From positions 548,635,205 through 548,699,204 of the forward strand of contig NC_092872.1 of NCBI RefSeq assembly GCF_028372415.1: 64,000 nt of DNA. The letters are read 5' to 3'. The DNA comes from Notamacropus eugenii (taxonomy: Eukaryota > Chordata > Mammalia > Diprotodontia > Macropodidae). Position 1 is the first letter of the stretch. Every line of letters begins with the position of its first letter. Position numbers and translations under genes: made by a program. Shown piece by piece: positions 1 to 9,873 of this stretch. The notes under the pieces were generated by a model. It saw only the letters and a list, made by a program, of their open reading frames with translations. It had not been told where the DNA came from and did no database searches.

Positions 1-130
1 CACTTATGACATGTTTCATATATAACCAACATACCTCCACTTCTCTGTAGAATCACTTTATTTTGTTTGAATATATATATGTACATGTATACACACATAC
101 ATATATATATAGTGAGTGTATGTCATAGTT

Positions 131-300
131 TACAAATCCATTTTTACTTGTTATATTTTATCTTCATGACAGCCTTATTATTATCCTCATTTATCAGATT
201 AAAAAACCTGAAATTCAAAGAAGTTGTGTAGTTTGTTCAAAGTCATTAGAATCAATAAATGGCAAAGACAGATCTAGAGCCTAGATCATATAACTACAGA
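131..300 (-). mobile_element. Old MIR-like CORE-SINE fragment
   Basis: Diverged reverse-orientation CORE-SINE. The core (reverse of 'cagtttcctcatctgtaaaa') is recognisable at about 185-225, followed by the 'ttgttcaaagtcattagaat' counterpart of the tRNA-like head. The 60 bases before it are AT/CA-rich low-complexity DNA (61-120). There is no gene. Confidence 0.6.
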
Positions 301-516
301 TACAGTGTTCTTTCTATTAAAACATAGCAGTTCCCTCAGTCTTTCTTTCTAGTCTCATTCTATCATCCCAATAGTCCAACATTTTGTCTCCATTCCCTAC
401 TTCCTAATCCTGGCTTTGCTAGGTTTCCCACCTACCTGATGCACTTTCGATGTAAACTTTTCTACGGTCTTTAATGCTGACACTATCAGTTCTCTATAGC
501 TAATAGCTAACAATAG

Positions 517-755
517 TAGCTAACATTTATATAATGCTTACTATATGCCAGGCACTATGCTAAATACATTTACAATTATTATCTCATTTGATCCTCACAA
601 CAACCCTGAGAAGTAGCTGCTACTATTATCCCCATTTTATAGGTGAAGAAACTGAGTCAGGCAGAAGCTAAGTGGTTTGCTCAGAGTCATATAGCCAAGA
701 ATTGTCTGAGGCCAGTTTTGAGGTCTTTCAGACTCCAGGCCTATTCACTATGTCA
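517..755 (-). mobile_element. CORE-SINE (MIR/THER1-like), near full length
   Basis: Reverse-oriented SINE. It begins with the 'taacatttatataatgctta' tail, passes through 'tatctcatttgatcctcaca' and 'ccccattttataggtgaaga' (reverse of the CORE) and ends at the tRNA-derived head near 755. Confidence 0.8.
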
Positions 756-859
756 TATAGGGACCCATATACCCTAAAACCCCTTTCCAACATACGACAT
801 ACATTACTTTTTGCTTTAATTTTTATGAGTATACATATTGTTTCCCCTCTCCTCTCCAG

Positions 860-972
860 TTGAATACAAGTTCCTTGAGGACAGAAACTTTCATTTTCTG
901 TTTTCATATGCCCAGAACTTAGCACAGTACCTGACATACAGTAGAAATTCTAATTAATATTTATTAAATTAC
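860..972 (+). mobile_element. L2 LINE 3' end
   Basis: Contains the L2 3' untranslated signature 'agttccttgaggacagaaac' followed by the cagtacctgacatacagtag-type motif and a short 'aatatttattaaat' tail. Confidence 0.7.
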
Positions 973-1109
973 TCAAAGATGGAACAATGCTCTCAAATTT
1001 ACAGTCTTTCTCTTAAGAGACTGATTTTAGAGTATGCACAATAACCATCTCTATTAGACACATCCAAAAGGTAAGTTCTAGGGGGAAACAAATCTCTCTG
1101 AAACTCCAG

Positions 1110-1460
1110 ATGCCCATCACCAACTGTCTTCTGGACAGCTCCACCTTTATGAGAGATGAAAATTTGGAACTGAGTTTGAAGAATATAGCACTTCTTATCT
1201 TACCCTTCCCTAAACCTGCTCTTCCTTTTAACTTCCAGCTCTCTGTTAAAGGTGCCACAATATTTTCAGTCATCCAGATTCACAACCACCAAATCATCCT
1301 CAACTCTTCCCTTTTCCTCATGCTTTATATCCAAATCATTTGCTGAATCTTCTTGATTCTATTTCTTCAATATCCCTCACATCCTTCCATCCCCATCTTT
1401 TTACTCACATAGCAACCATCCTAAATAGTTCAGACCTTCTTCATCACACCTGGCCTCCTA
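1110..1460 (+). mobile_element. L2 LINE fragment (ORF2 C-terminal part)
   Basis: The + strand follows the L2 ORF2 consensus: 'cttatcttacccttccctaa', then a gtcatccttgactcctcc-like stretch at about 1270-1315, then 'atccttccatccccatcttt'. It is broken and carries no open L2 frame. Confidence 0.7.
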
Positions 1461-1535
1461 CTTGGTAAACCTGATTCAAGTATCTAGAAGACACAGCAGT
1501 AAAAGGAGAAAAAAATCACTGGCTCTGAAGTTAAT

Positions 1536-1716
1536 TGTTTAGTCATTTTTCAATGGTATTGGATTCTTCTTGACCCCATTTGGGGTTTTTCTGGCAAAGA
1601 TGTTGGAGTGGTTTGCCATTTCCTTCTTTGGCTCATTTTACAGATGAGGAAACTGAGGGAAACAGGGTTAAGGGACTTGCCCAGGGTCACATAGCTAGTA
1701 AGTGTCTGAGGCCTGC
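1536..1716 (-). mobile_element. MAR1-type CORE-SINE, truncated
   Basis: Reverse copy of the marsupial SINE tail ('gaccccatttggggtttttc', 'gtggtttgccatttccttct') and CORE, ending inside the tRNA-like part at 'agtaagtgtctgaggcctgc'. Confidence 0.85.
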
Positions 1717-1824
1717 AGAGGCAAGGTTTTGAAAGCCAGAAGTCAGAACAAGGACCAGAAGGGGAATGAATGTCAGCATTGGCCCCTCCACAAAATGAAG
1801 AATTCAGGAGAAATTTACCATCTA

Positions 1825-1965
1825 ATTTAATCCTCTCACTTTTTTTATGTATGAGAAAAATAATGTCTAGAGAGGTGACTTGCCCAAGGTCACACATGTA
1901 TTAAGTAACAGAAGTTACATTTGAACTCAGGTCCTCTGACTCAGCATTTAGTGTTCTTTACACTG
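1825..1965 (-). mobile_element. MIR-like SINE fragment
   Basis: Reverse CORE-SINE with 'gtgacttgcccaaggtcaca' and 'ttgaactcaggtcctctgac' as landmarks. It abuts the next SINE. Confidence 0.7.
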
Positions 1966-2226
1966 GCAGCTAAAGGGTACTGTGATTAGAATGCTGGAAG
2001 TCCAGAAGTCAGGAAGACGAGATCAAATTTGGCCTTACAGACTTACTACCTGTGACCCTCAGCAAGTCACTTAACTGCTGTCTGCCTCATTTTCCTCAAT
2101 TGTAAAATAAGGACAATAATACCTGTCTCTCAGGGTTGTCATGAGGATCAAATAAGATAATACTTAAAAGTGTTTAGCACGGTGCCTGGCATATAGCAGG
2201 TACTTAATAAATGTTTGTTTTCTTTC
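1966..2226 (+). mobile_element. CORE-SINE (MIR/THER1-like), near full length
   Basis: Forward SINE: tRNA-like head at 1966-2060, CORE at about 2060-2110 ('cattttcctcaattgtaaaa'), then 'cagggttgtcatgaggatca' and the 'ggtacttaataaatgtttgt' end. Confidence 0.8.
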
Positions 2227-2249
2227 TTTATACTACATTATAACTACAA

Positions 2250-2620
2250 ACTCTTATTAGGTACTTAGTAGGTAAAGAGCACCAATCAGGGTCTGGAAGA
2301 AGTACAAAGTTTAGAAAAGATACAGTTGCTGTCTTCAAAGGACTATTTAATTTAATTCATCAAACATTTATTAAACTCCAGACAAAACCTTCCAGAACAG
2401 TTCCTGCTCTTAAAAGCTTACTACTTTATATTGGTGTAAAATAATAGGCACATAGATGAGTAAATACAAAGTACATGAAAAGCAAATACAATGTAATTGG
2501 ATGAGGGCAAAAACACTAACAATGGTGGATATGGGGAAAGGACTCCAGTAAGAGAGGACATTTGAAGTGAGCCTTAGAGGGAACCAGAGACTCCAAAAGG
2601 TACATTCCAACTCTCATCGC
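2250..2620 (-). mobile_element. L2 LINE 3' part, reverse
   Basis: The reverse complement of the L2 3' end occurs here, apparently twice: 'ttattaggtacttagtaggt', and then 'caaacatttattaaactcca' with 'ttcctgctcttaaaagctta'. It runs on to the ORF-proximal 'catttgaagtgagcc' region. Confidence 0.6.
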
Positions 2621-2679
2621 CGAGCCTTTGGCATGACTCTCCCCCATGAACTGCCACCCACTGACTGCCAACACTTAGA

Positions 2680-3090
2680 AGCCCCTGGTTTTCTTCAGAA
2701 CTCAAATCAAATACCACTTTCTTAGAGGCAGCCTTTTCTAGTCCCCTCAGATACTGGAGTCATTGCCTGCAGTCTAAAGCAACTTCCCTTCTACTCTATG
2801 TATCTTGTATATAACTAAATCATTGATACATTGTGGCCTCGTGGATAGACTTGACTTTGGAGCCATAAAACTTTCCACTTCAGATCTTGGATAGCTCTGT
2901 GATCCCCTCATAAGTCTCTTAACCTCTCAGTGTTATATGCAACTCTCTAAGATTATAAATTGCATAAGAAGTGCTGGACTGTACTATTAGTCCCTAATTT
3001 CTATTTTTTTTCCCTTGGTGACTCTTCACTAGACTGTAAGCATGCATCATTTAGTACTTCGCCCAATGCCTGGCAAATAATAGCTAGAAG
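2680..3090 (+). mobile_element. L2 3' end split by a SINE
   Basis: 2680-2835 and 2976-3085 carry L2 3' sequence ('actcaaatcaaataccactt', 'actagactgtaagcatgcat'). Between them at 2836-2975 lies a forward tRNA-type SINE ('cctcgtggatagacttgact' head). The simplest reading is a SINE inserted into an older L2. Confidence 0.6.
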
Positions 3091-3093
3091 TGA

Positions 3094-3230
3094 TTCTAGA
3101 TGCCACCTAATTCAACCTTCTCATTTTATAAATGAGGAAAAGGAGGCCAGTTTCATTAGGTGACTTATCTGTGTGATACGGCCTATATGAAGGCACGAAT
3201 TCTTCCAACTCTAAGCTGTGGCTCCCTCTA
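3094..3230 (-). mobile_element. MIR-like SINE fragment
   Basis: Reverse CORE-SINE: 'tcattttataaatgaggaaa' then 'ggtgacttatctgtgtgata'. Confidence 0.65.
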
Positions 3231-3251
3231 ACCCATCTCTCCAAAAACTGT

Positions 3252-3490
3252 GTTGTTGTTCAGTCACTTGCATCATGTCCAACTCTGTATGACCCCATTT
3301 GGAGTTTTTTTGGCAAAGATCCTAGAGTGATTTGCCATTTCCTTCTCTAGTTCATTTTACAGATGAGGAAACAGAGACAAAGTGTTAAGTAACTTGCCCA
3401 GAGTCACACAGATAATAAGTATTTGAGGCCAAATTTGAACTTCCTGACTCCAGACCCTGCACTCTGTCCACTGTGCCAACTAGCTTCCCC
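3252..3490 (-). mobile_element. MAR1-type CORE-SINE, full length
   Basis: Complete reverse copy, from the 'ttgttgttcagtcacttgca' tail to the 'ctgtgccaactagcttccc' start of the tRNA-like head. Confidence 0.88.
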
Positions 3491-3494
3491 TCCA

Positions 3495-3690
3495 AAAACA
3501 CCTTGTATTTACTTTACATATATAAGTATAGACTTATCTGCATAAATGTTTCCCTCAATAGAATATAATCTTGAGAGAGGATTTTAATTCTTTGTATTTA
3601 TATCCCCAGGACTTAAGGATATATTTAGATCTCTTGGTGTCTATCATAGTAGGAACTTAATAAATACTTGTTAATTTCTTGATTGGTGAC
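3495..3690 (+). mobile_element. L2 LINE 3' end
   Basis: 'caccttgtatttactttaca' through 'gtaggaacttaataaatact' match the terminal part of L2. Confidence 0.7.
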
Positions 3691-3918
3691 AGAAGATAGA
3701 ATGTTGTATACAGGAAAACTGAAAGCAGGTCAGAATGACTGACCAGTGTGTGAGGGAGAGAAGCAGAAAGAGATTAGAGCCTGGTTATAAAGTGTTTTAA
3801 ATACAAAACAAGAGCAAGTAGGGAACCCATAAAGATTCTTAAGCAAGGAATGATATGGGCAGACCTGTGCTTTAGGGATATCAACTAAATAGTGATATAG
3901 TAAGAACATCTTCCCCCA

Positions 3919-3973
<55 letters not shown>
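3919..3973. repeat. (CA)n microsatellite
   Basis: An uninterrupted CA dinucleotide run of about 55 bases. Confidence 0.97.
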
Positions 3974-3974
<1 letters not shown>

Positions 3975-4340
3975 CCTTCATTCAAGTTAAGCTAGTTTTT
4001 CCTTAAAAGGTATTGAGACATTCCTCTAGACCTGATCAGCTAAAGGAACTAAAGGCTCGGGTTATTGACATCTGTTACTATCACCTGAGTACAAAGCAGT
4101 CATGAGGAGCTCCAGGGATCCTGAAAGGCTTGGTTGGTGGATCATGACACAAACAAGAGAGTTTGACTCAGATAAATCTACTCAAGGTGTTTTCAGTGCA
4201 AATCCCTGTTGAACATCCTTCTGCTATGTTTAAGTAAATCTCTTTTTGTTAACCGTTGATTGTCTTGTGAGCATCTCATGGTGTTCCATTATTGAACCTA
4301 GATGACCGAAGGACTGGCCTCAGTAATACCCAGCTCAAAA
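3974..4340 (+). mobile_element. Possible LTR-derived insertion
   Basis: This stretch interrupts a reverse L2. Its right part ('gtaaatctctttttgttaac', then 'tgtcttgtgagcatct') resembles the end region of a retroviral LTR. No target duplication could be read and no partner LTR is seen. A solo LTR remnant is the best guess, and unrelated single-copy DNA is possible. Confidence 0.3.
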
Positions 4341-4705
4341 CAAGTGGTATGGAGGAATGATGAAGAAGGGAGAAACTGAACAGGAAACCAATAATCCAAA
4401 TAAGAGATGTAGGTTGACAATTGTATAAGTAGCAAAATTGTGAGATATGAGAGAAATGCCACATAGGGAAAATTAACAAAACCAAGTGTTGTCCATTGAT
4501 GATATTAAGGAAGAGGAGAAGAAAGGAAGGAGAAGAGCTGGGAATGGGTTTAAGCTTGTGGACCTGAATAAAAGGGAGGGTAGTGGTACCCTTGATAGAA
4601 GGAGGAAAGTTAGGAAGAAGAGAGGGGAAATGAGTTCTACTTTAGATATGTTAAGTTTGAGATTTTTTAATTTGTCAAAGACTGATGTATTCTATATTGT
4701 ACTTT

Positions 4706-5150
4706 CATAAAATATCATCTGTACAATGTTGGTATTAAAAAGATAGACCTCTGTTTCCATGAGAAGCATGAAGTCATTAAAGATGATTTTTTAATTTTCT
4801 GCAGGCAATCCAGGTCATTTTCCTCCTTTTGTTTGCCTCCAGCCCCAATTCATTATCCATCTGTACTGTCTAATCCTGTGCACATAATGATCAATAAACT
4901 ATAATTTTTCTACCCAAATGAGAGTTCTTATCTTGGCAATAGACATTTTTTTTATCCACTTGATTTTTCTTTTGCAGAAATTTTCAGATCAAACTCTTGA
5001 TTGGTTACACATCTCTTCCTGGAATCTCTGCAATTTTTTTTTAATACTTCTCTCAAGAATTACAAATTAACTTCCCACAGAAAACAATAGAATTGTGAAT
5101 GAGAACAAGCTGCACCATATAACCAGTGAAGAACCTTTATCAATAATAAT
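4706..5150. other. No recognised feature
   Basis: AT-rich DNA without a recognisable repeat, exon or RNA gene. Confidence 0.5.
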
Positions 5151-5154
5151 AATA

Positions 5155-5750
5155 GTATAGAAGCTCTTTTTGTAGTTGCAAAAAACTGGAAATTGAAAGG
5201 ATGCCCATTAATTGGGGAATAGCTGAATAAGTTATGGTATATAATTGTGATAGAATACTATTATTCTCCAAGAAATGACAAGCAAAACGGTTTCAAAAAA
5301 ATCTGGGAAGACTTATATGAACTGATACAAAGTAAAATGAGCAGAACCAAGAGATTATCATACATAATAACAGCAATATTGCACAATGATCAACTGTGAA
5401 TGATTTAGCTATTCTCAGCAATGCAAGGATACATGACAGTTCCAAAGGACTTATGATGAAAAATGCTATTCATTTCCACTGATGGAGTCTGAATGCAGAT
5501 CAAAGCATTCTTTATATCTATTGTTTTAGCTTTCTTTGTTTTTCTTAACGTGTTTTCTTTTGTAGTGTTGCTATTATGGAAATCTGTTTTGTATGACTTC
5601 ACCTGCATAATCTATGTCAAAGTGCTTGCCTTCGCAAGGAGGGGGGAAGGAAAGAAAAAAGAGAGAGGAAGAATATGGAACTCAAAATTTCAAAAAATGT
5701 TGAAACCTTATTTTAAAGGTAATTGAGAAAAATAAAATGAAAGCCTTCAA
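5155..5750 (+). mobile_element. L1 LINE 3' end (marsupial type)
   Basis: Matches the end of marsupial L1: 'cccattaattggggaatagc', 'cttatatgaactgatacaaa', 'gagcagaaccaagagattat', then the G/A-rich 3' untranslated part and an 'aaaaataaaatgaaa' tail. It is 5' truncated, as usual for L1. Confidence 0.85.
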
Positions 5751-5804
5751 GAAGAAGAAGCATGTAAACAGCACCTGTATGTATATATACACACATATGT
5801 ATAA

Positions 5805-6036
5805 ACTCCTATGTTTCAGTCACTGTGCTAAGCACTTCACAAATATTATCTTATTTGATCCTTACAACATCCTGGGAGGTAGGTGCTATTTATTATTCCC
5901 ATTATACAGCTGAGGAAATCGAAGCAAGCAGAGGTTAAGTGACTTGCCCAGGTTCACAGAGCTAAGAAGTAGCTGGGGTTGGATTTGAACTCAGGTCTTC
6001 CTGACTCCAGGTCCAGCTCTCTATAAACTACACCAG
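5805..6036 (-). mobile_element. CORE-SINE (MIR/THER1-like), near full length
   Basis: Reverse SINE from 'gtgctaagcacttcacaaat' to 'ctgactccaggtccagctct'. Confidence 0.82.
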
Positions 6037-6335
6037 GAAAAGATGTCATAATATGCTGGCTGTGTGTTAAGGATGAGGGATGAAAGATGTGCATTCAGTG
6101 TTCCACTCATACCTTCTTGATATCAGGTGAAAGTAAAGATAGACTGTAGTTTGCTGGGTGCAAACACATACCCCACCACAGCTTGTGTCAAACTTAGGAG
6201 AAAATATAGAAAAGAGTCACACAGCATGAGCATATAGGCATGGGTGGAGATATGCCTATCTCCTATGGAGAGAACCTCCACATTGAAGAGATCATAAGTC
6301 CATTGGAGTTTCAGATGACTAAGGGAAATTCATAA
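6037..6335. other. No recognised feature
   Basis: No exon, RNA gene or repeat is recognised between the SINE and the L2 piece that follows. Confidence 0.5.
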
Positions 6336-7317
6336 TATATCTAGTAGTTAATTGGTGTTGTAAGACTGGCGGTCAGGAGAGAGGCAAAGTTTGAATATGT
6401 AGATTAACCTGAGAGTTATCTGCATAGATGAACCCATGGAAGTTAATGAGATCAAGAGAGGAAGAAGACACAGACTAAAGAGGGAAAAAGAAGAAAAGAT
6501 AAAATATCTGGTAGGTCAATGTGACTCAATGGAGTGCTGTGGCAGCCAAAACAAGTGAATGTGACCTTGGCCCAATTAAGAAAGACACAGCTTGCAGGGA
6601 AAGGAAGCTGATAGTTCCATTGTACTGTGTCCTCATCACACCTCATCAGCATTATTGTGGTCAGATCTGGGTACCACCATTTAAGAAGGATATTAATAAG
6701 CTAAAGTATCCAGGAGAGGGCAACCAGGGTGCTGAAAGAGGTCTTGAATATATGATGTAGGAGAATTGACTGAAGGAACTAGGGAAGCTTTCTCTAGTGA
6801 AGCAAAGATTCAGGGGGCATATGATTACCTGTCTTCAAATATTTCAAGGATGGTCAAATATTCTTCTGTTTGACTGTAGAGGACAGAGCTAAGAACAATG
6901 GGTAGTAGATGTTGTAAGGAGAGGACAAATTAGGCTAAGTGGCAAGAAAATCTTCCTAATAATTAGAGCTGTACAAAAGTGGAATGGCCTCCCTTAAGAG
7001 ATAAGGGATTTCTCATCTTTGAAAGTCTTCTTTTAGAGGTCAGATGACCATCCGTAGGTATGTTTTACCGTGTGCTCCTTTCATGCATGAGTTAGATTAA
7101 ATGGTTGCTGAGTTCTTTTTCAGCTCTCACATTCTGTTCAGGTCTAGCATTCAGACCCAGGGTTCTATCATGAAAGGGTAGCAAGACATGGATAATGATC
7201 TGTCCAAGGAGACTAAGAAGATGAGGTTAAAAAGGGAGAAAGAAAACCAGGAGAGAGCAGTGTTAGAAAAACTCAGAGAGGAAAGAATATCTAAAGGGCA
7301 TACAATATTACACAATA
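6336..7317 (-). mobile_element. L2, reverse, split by a CR1/L3 element
   Basis: 6336-6500 ('gagttatctgcatagatgaa', 'tgaacccatggaagttaatg') and 7185-7317 ('gaaaaccaggagagagcagt', 'agaggaaagaatatctaaag') are adjacent parts of the same reverse L2 ORF2 region. The CR1/L3 element at 6505-7170 separates them, so it inserted later. The right piece stops at a Tigger-like element. Confidence 0.65.
6505..7170 (+). mobile_element. CR1/L3 LINE 3' end
   Basis: Follows the CR1/L3 3' region for about 660 bases: 'gtcagatctgggtaccacca', 'gagagggcaaccagggtgct', 'gagctgtacaaaagtggaat', and the closing 'tgagttctttttcagctctc' with 'acattctgt'. It is 5' truncated and non-coding. Confidence 0.85.
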
Positions 7318-8154
7318 CAGGTGTGCCTCAGAGATATTGCAAGTTCAGTTCTACACCCCTGTAATAAAGCAAATAACACAAGAAAATGAGTCACATGAAT
7401 TTTTTAGTTTCCCAGTGGATTACAAAAGTTGTGCTTACATTATACTGTATTCAATTGAGTATGAAATAGTATTATATCTTTTTAAAAAATGTACATACCT
7501 TAATTTAAAAATGCTTTAAAAAAATACTAACCATCATCTGACTTTCAGTGAGTCCTAATATTTTTTTGGTGGTAGAAGGTCTTGCCTTGATTCTGGTAGC
7601 TGCTGATTGATCAGGTGGTGGCTGCTGAAGGTTGGGGTGGCTATGGCAATTTCTTAAAATTTAACACAATGAACTTTGCCATGTGGATTGACTTTTCCTT
7701 TCCCTTGAATACTTGGAGGCCACTGTAGCATTATTAACTCGCCTAATTTCAATATTGTTGTATCTCAGGGAAAAGGGAGACCTGAGGAGAGAGAGAGAGA
7801 GGCAGTTAATGGCCATTTGATGGAGCAGTCAGAACACACACAACATTTATCAAATCAGTTTGTCATCTTATATGAGTGAGATTCATGGTGCATCCCCAAA
7901 ATTATAATAGTAATATCAAAGATCATTGATCATAATAGATACTATAATAATGATAATGAAAAAATTGAAATATTTCAAGAATTACCAAAATGTGACACAC
8001 AGATATGATGTGAACACATGCTGTTGGAAAAATGATGCTGATAGACTTACTCAGTGTAGGGTTACCATAAACTTTTAATTTGCTAAAAAAGAAAAAAAGA
8101 GAAGAAAAAACCCCCAACAATATCTGTGAAATGCAACAAAATGATGTATGCCCA
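7318..8154 (-). mobile_element. Tigger1-like DNA transposon, internally deleted
   Basis: Pogo/Tigger-type element in reverse orientation. The left end (7318, 'caggtgtgcctcagagatat') matches the Tigger1 3' end; the right end, read on the - strand, matches the Tigger1 5' end, and 'gtgacacacagatatgatgt' is a good landmark. TA dinucleotides flank both ends (7316-7317 and 8155-8156), as expected for this superfamily. Only the first dozen or so transposase codons (near 7700-7730 on the - strand, reading like ASKYSRERKS, the initial ATG changed to GTG) and the last part of the gene remain. The middle is missing, leaving 837 bases. It cannot encode transposase. Confidence 0.85.
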
Positions 8155-8245
8155 TAAATGGATTAGATAAATGCAAATCAAGAGCTAAGTGAGGTTTCTA
8201 AGGAGAGAGGTTAGAACAAGAAGGAATGTTAGAGATTATTGACAT

Positions 8246-8400
8246 CAGAGATTCTTAAACTTTTTTGTGTCATGAACTCTTCACAGTCTAGGTCTAAAGA
8301 CCTCTTTTCAGAATAATTTTTAGATGCATAAAATAAAATGTGATTGCAAAGGAAACTGAATACATTGAAATACAATTGAGGGTGTTCAATATGAAAAAGA
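8246..8400 (+). mobile_element. hAT-like short element, copy 1
   Basis: Starts 'cagagattcttaaacttttt', a hAT-style end, and contains 'gatgcataaaataaaatgtg'. Related copies lie at 16322-16520 (reverse) and 20630-20790. Family name not assigned. Confidence 0.55.
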
Positions 8401-8434
8401 AATCTTGTAGGTGGAAGAGTTATACTGAGGGGTT

Positions 8435-8580
8435 TTAAAAGGAATTTCTCATCTTTGAAGGTCTTCTTGTAGAGGTCAGATGATCACCTGTAGGTATGTT
8501 TTACTGGGCACTCCTTTCATACCTGAATTAGATTAAATGATTACTGAGTTCTTTTTCAGCTCTCACATTCTGTTTGGGAG
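8435..8580 (+). mobile_element. CR1/L3 LINE 3' end
   Basis: Near-duplicate of the last 140 bases of the CR1/L3 copy at 6505-7170 ('ggaatttctcatctttgaag' to 'cagctctcacattctgtttg'). It is an independent short 3' end. Confidence 0.8.
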
Positions 8581-8700
8581 AACATGATGTGTATGAACAT
8601 ACATAGAGGGAAGTGAGTCTAAAGTGGAGAACAACTTTTATGCAGACAGCAGCATTGTAAAGAAAAACAACTTTGAATAACAAGGGAACTTGGATCACTG

Positions 8701-9150
8701 TGAGAGGAATAGGTTTAATGAAGACTTCTCAGATTGTAATTCTTCTCCCAAGGGTAAGAAAGACGGAGAGGCTCAAGGTTACAATATTTTTAGAGTGGAA
8801 TAATTCCATATAAGGATATAAAACTGCGTAGTACATTAGGGTCTCAATGATTGGATAAAACTTACATAATTCTTCGATGTCTTCATTTCAAAAGGGATTG
8901 GCTAGATTTCGCATCTAGAATGTAAGATCATATTCTCAGCTAATGAGGATAATGGTCAGTGGGGAGGGAGGGATTTGTGTTAGAGTCTATATATATCACT
9001 GCTTTTCCTTTGTCTTTGGCTTTTCCTGTTCCAGACTAACTGGTCGAGAAATTGCCCCGCTTCTCAAGAATCAAATAAATAAACTTTCTGTCATCACTTT
9101 GAGAGCCTCTGAGTAATTAACTTAAGTAGGGAATCTTGTCATCCCTTACA
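8701..9150 (+). mobile_element. Solo LTR (endogenous retrovirus remnant)
   Basis: A 450-base segment that begins TGAGAGGAAT and ends ATCCCTTACA, an imperfect inverted pair with TG...CA ends. It is flanked by ACTG on both sides (8697-8700 and 9151-9154). Inside, in LTR order, are a TATA-like 'gagtctatatatatcact' near 8990 and an AATAAA-type signal near 9077. The 4-base duplication fits class I (gammaretrovirus-like) elements. There is no internal region or second LTR. It is a fossil left by LTR-LTR recombination. Confidence 0.75.
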
Positions 9151-9356
9151 ACTGTAATGACCAGCCATGTCTGCAGACACCACATGCAGATGCACATACA
9201 CTCTTAGACGCAGCCATACTGTGGATTCTTCCTATTTGAATATGCCTATTCTTAAAAAGGTTTTTACCTTACTCTTCTCTCTGTTAATCAAGGTTAGACA
9301 AGAAGAGACAACAGTAAAGTCCAAAGAAAGAGGCCCACCATAATATTTTTTTAATG

Positions 9357-9873
9357 CGTAATGGTAATTTAAATGGAGAGATCTTTCCCATTCATTAATA
9401 GGCTCAAGTCATCTTCCTGGGTCACATGGAAGCTTGAGTCACATGAATCTGAATCACATGGAGCCTGTGGTGGGAGTTTGCTGAATGAGTGGAATGGGAA
9501 GAATGGAACAGGAAGCTAGAGTAGGGCTAGGAGGAATTTGGTCTGAGAACAGTCAGAGTGAGGAAGGATGCAGACAGCTGGCTAGTGAGTGAAAGAGATT
9601 GTTTGTAATTTTGTTTAAGAGGGCCTACTTTGATTTGTTTAATAAAGCTGGTTTGTAGGAAGCCTAACAGGGGAAGACTTGGGGATGGTATTGTCCTCTG
9701 CATTATTATTGTGAATAGATTTTTGTTACAATGATGGATTTGGCTTTCTGGTGTCTGAATAAATGTTTTGGTTCTGTCTTCCATGTGGAGAGTCAACTGT
9801 ATTTCATGATACAGAATTGAGCTAGTGTATTCATGGCCACCGTAGGTGCTGTGAATATCACATTGGTGCTACA
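9357..9873 (+). repeat. 5' LTR of the fossil
   Basis: 517 bases, alignable along its length with the 3' LTR. It ends 'cattggtgctaca' and includes two AATAAA motifs ('tttgtttaataaagctggtt', 'tctgaataaatgttttggtt'). Confidence 0.8.

Larger units (their letters stand above)
3695..4705 (-). mobile_element. L2 LINE, reverse, interrupted
   Basis: 3695-3895 ('gggcagacctgtgctttagg') and 4345-4705 ('tttagatatgttaagtttga') are consecutive parts of the L2 ORF2 region in reverse. The middle, about 3896-4340, is a (CA)n microsatellite plus about 350 bases of different DNA. The L2 is decayed and has no coding potential. Confidence 0.65.

Noticed and set aside
3919-3973. CRISPR-like periodicity in microsatellites (also 35430, 56930 and others)
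   Set aside because: These are simple tandem repeats without spacers, in a mammalian genome.
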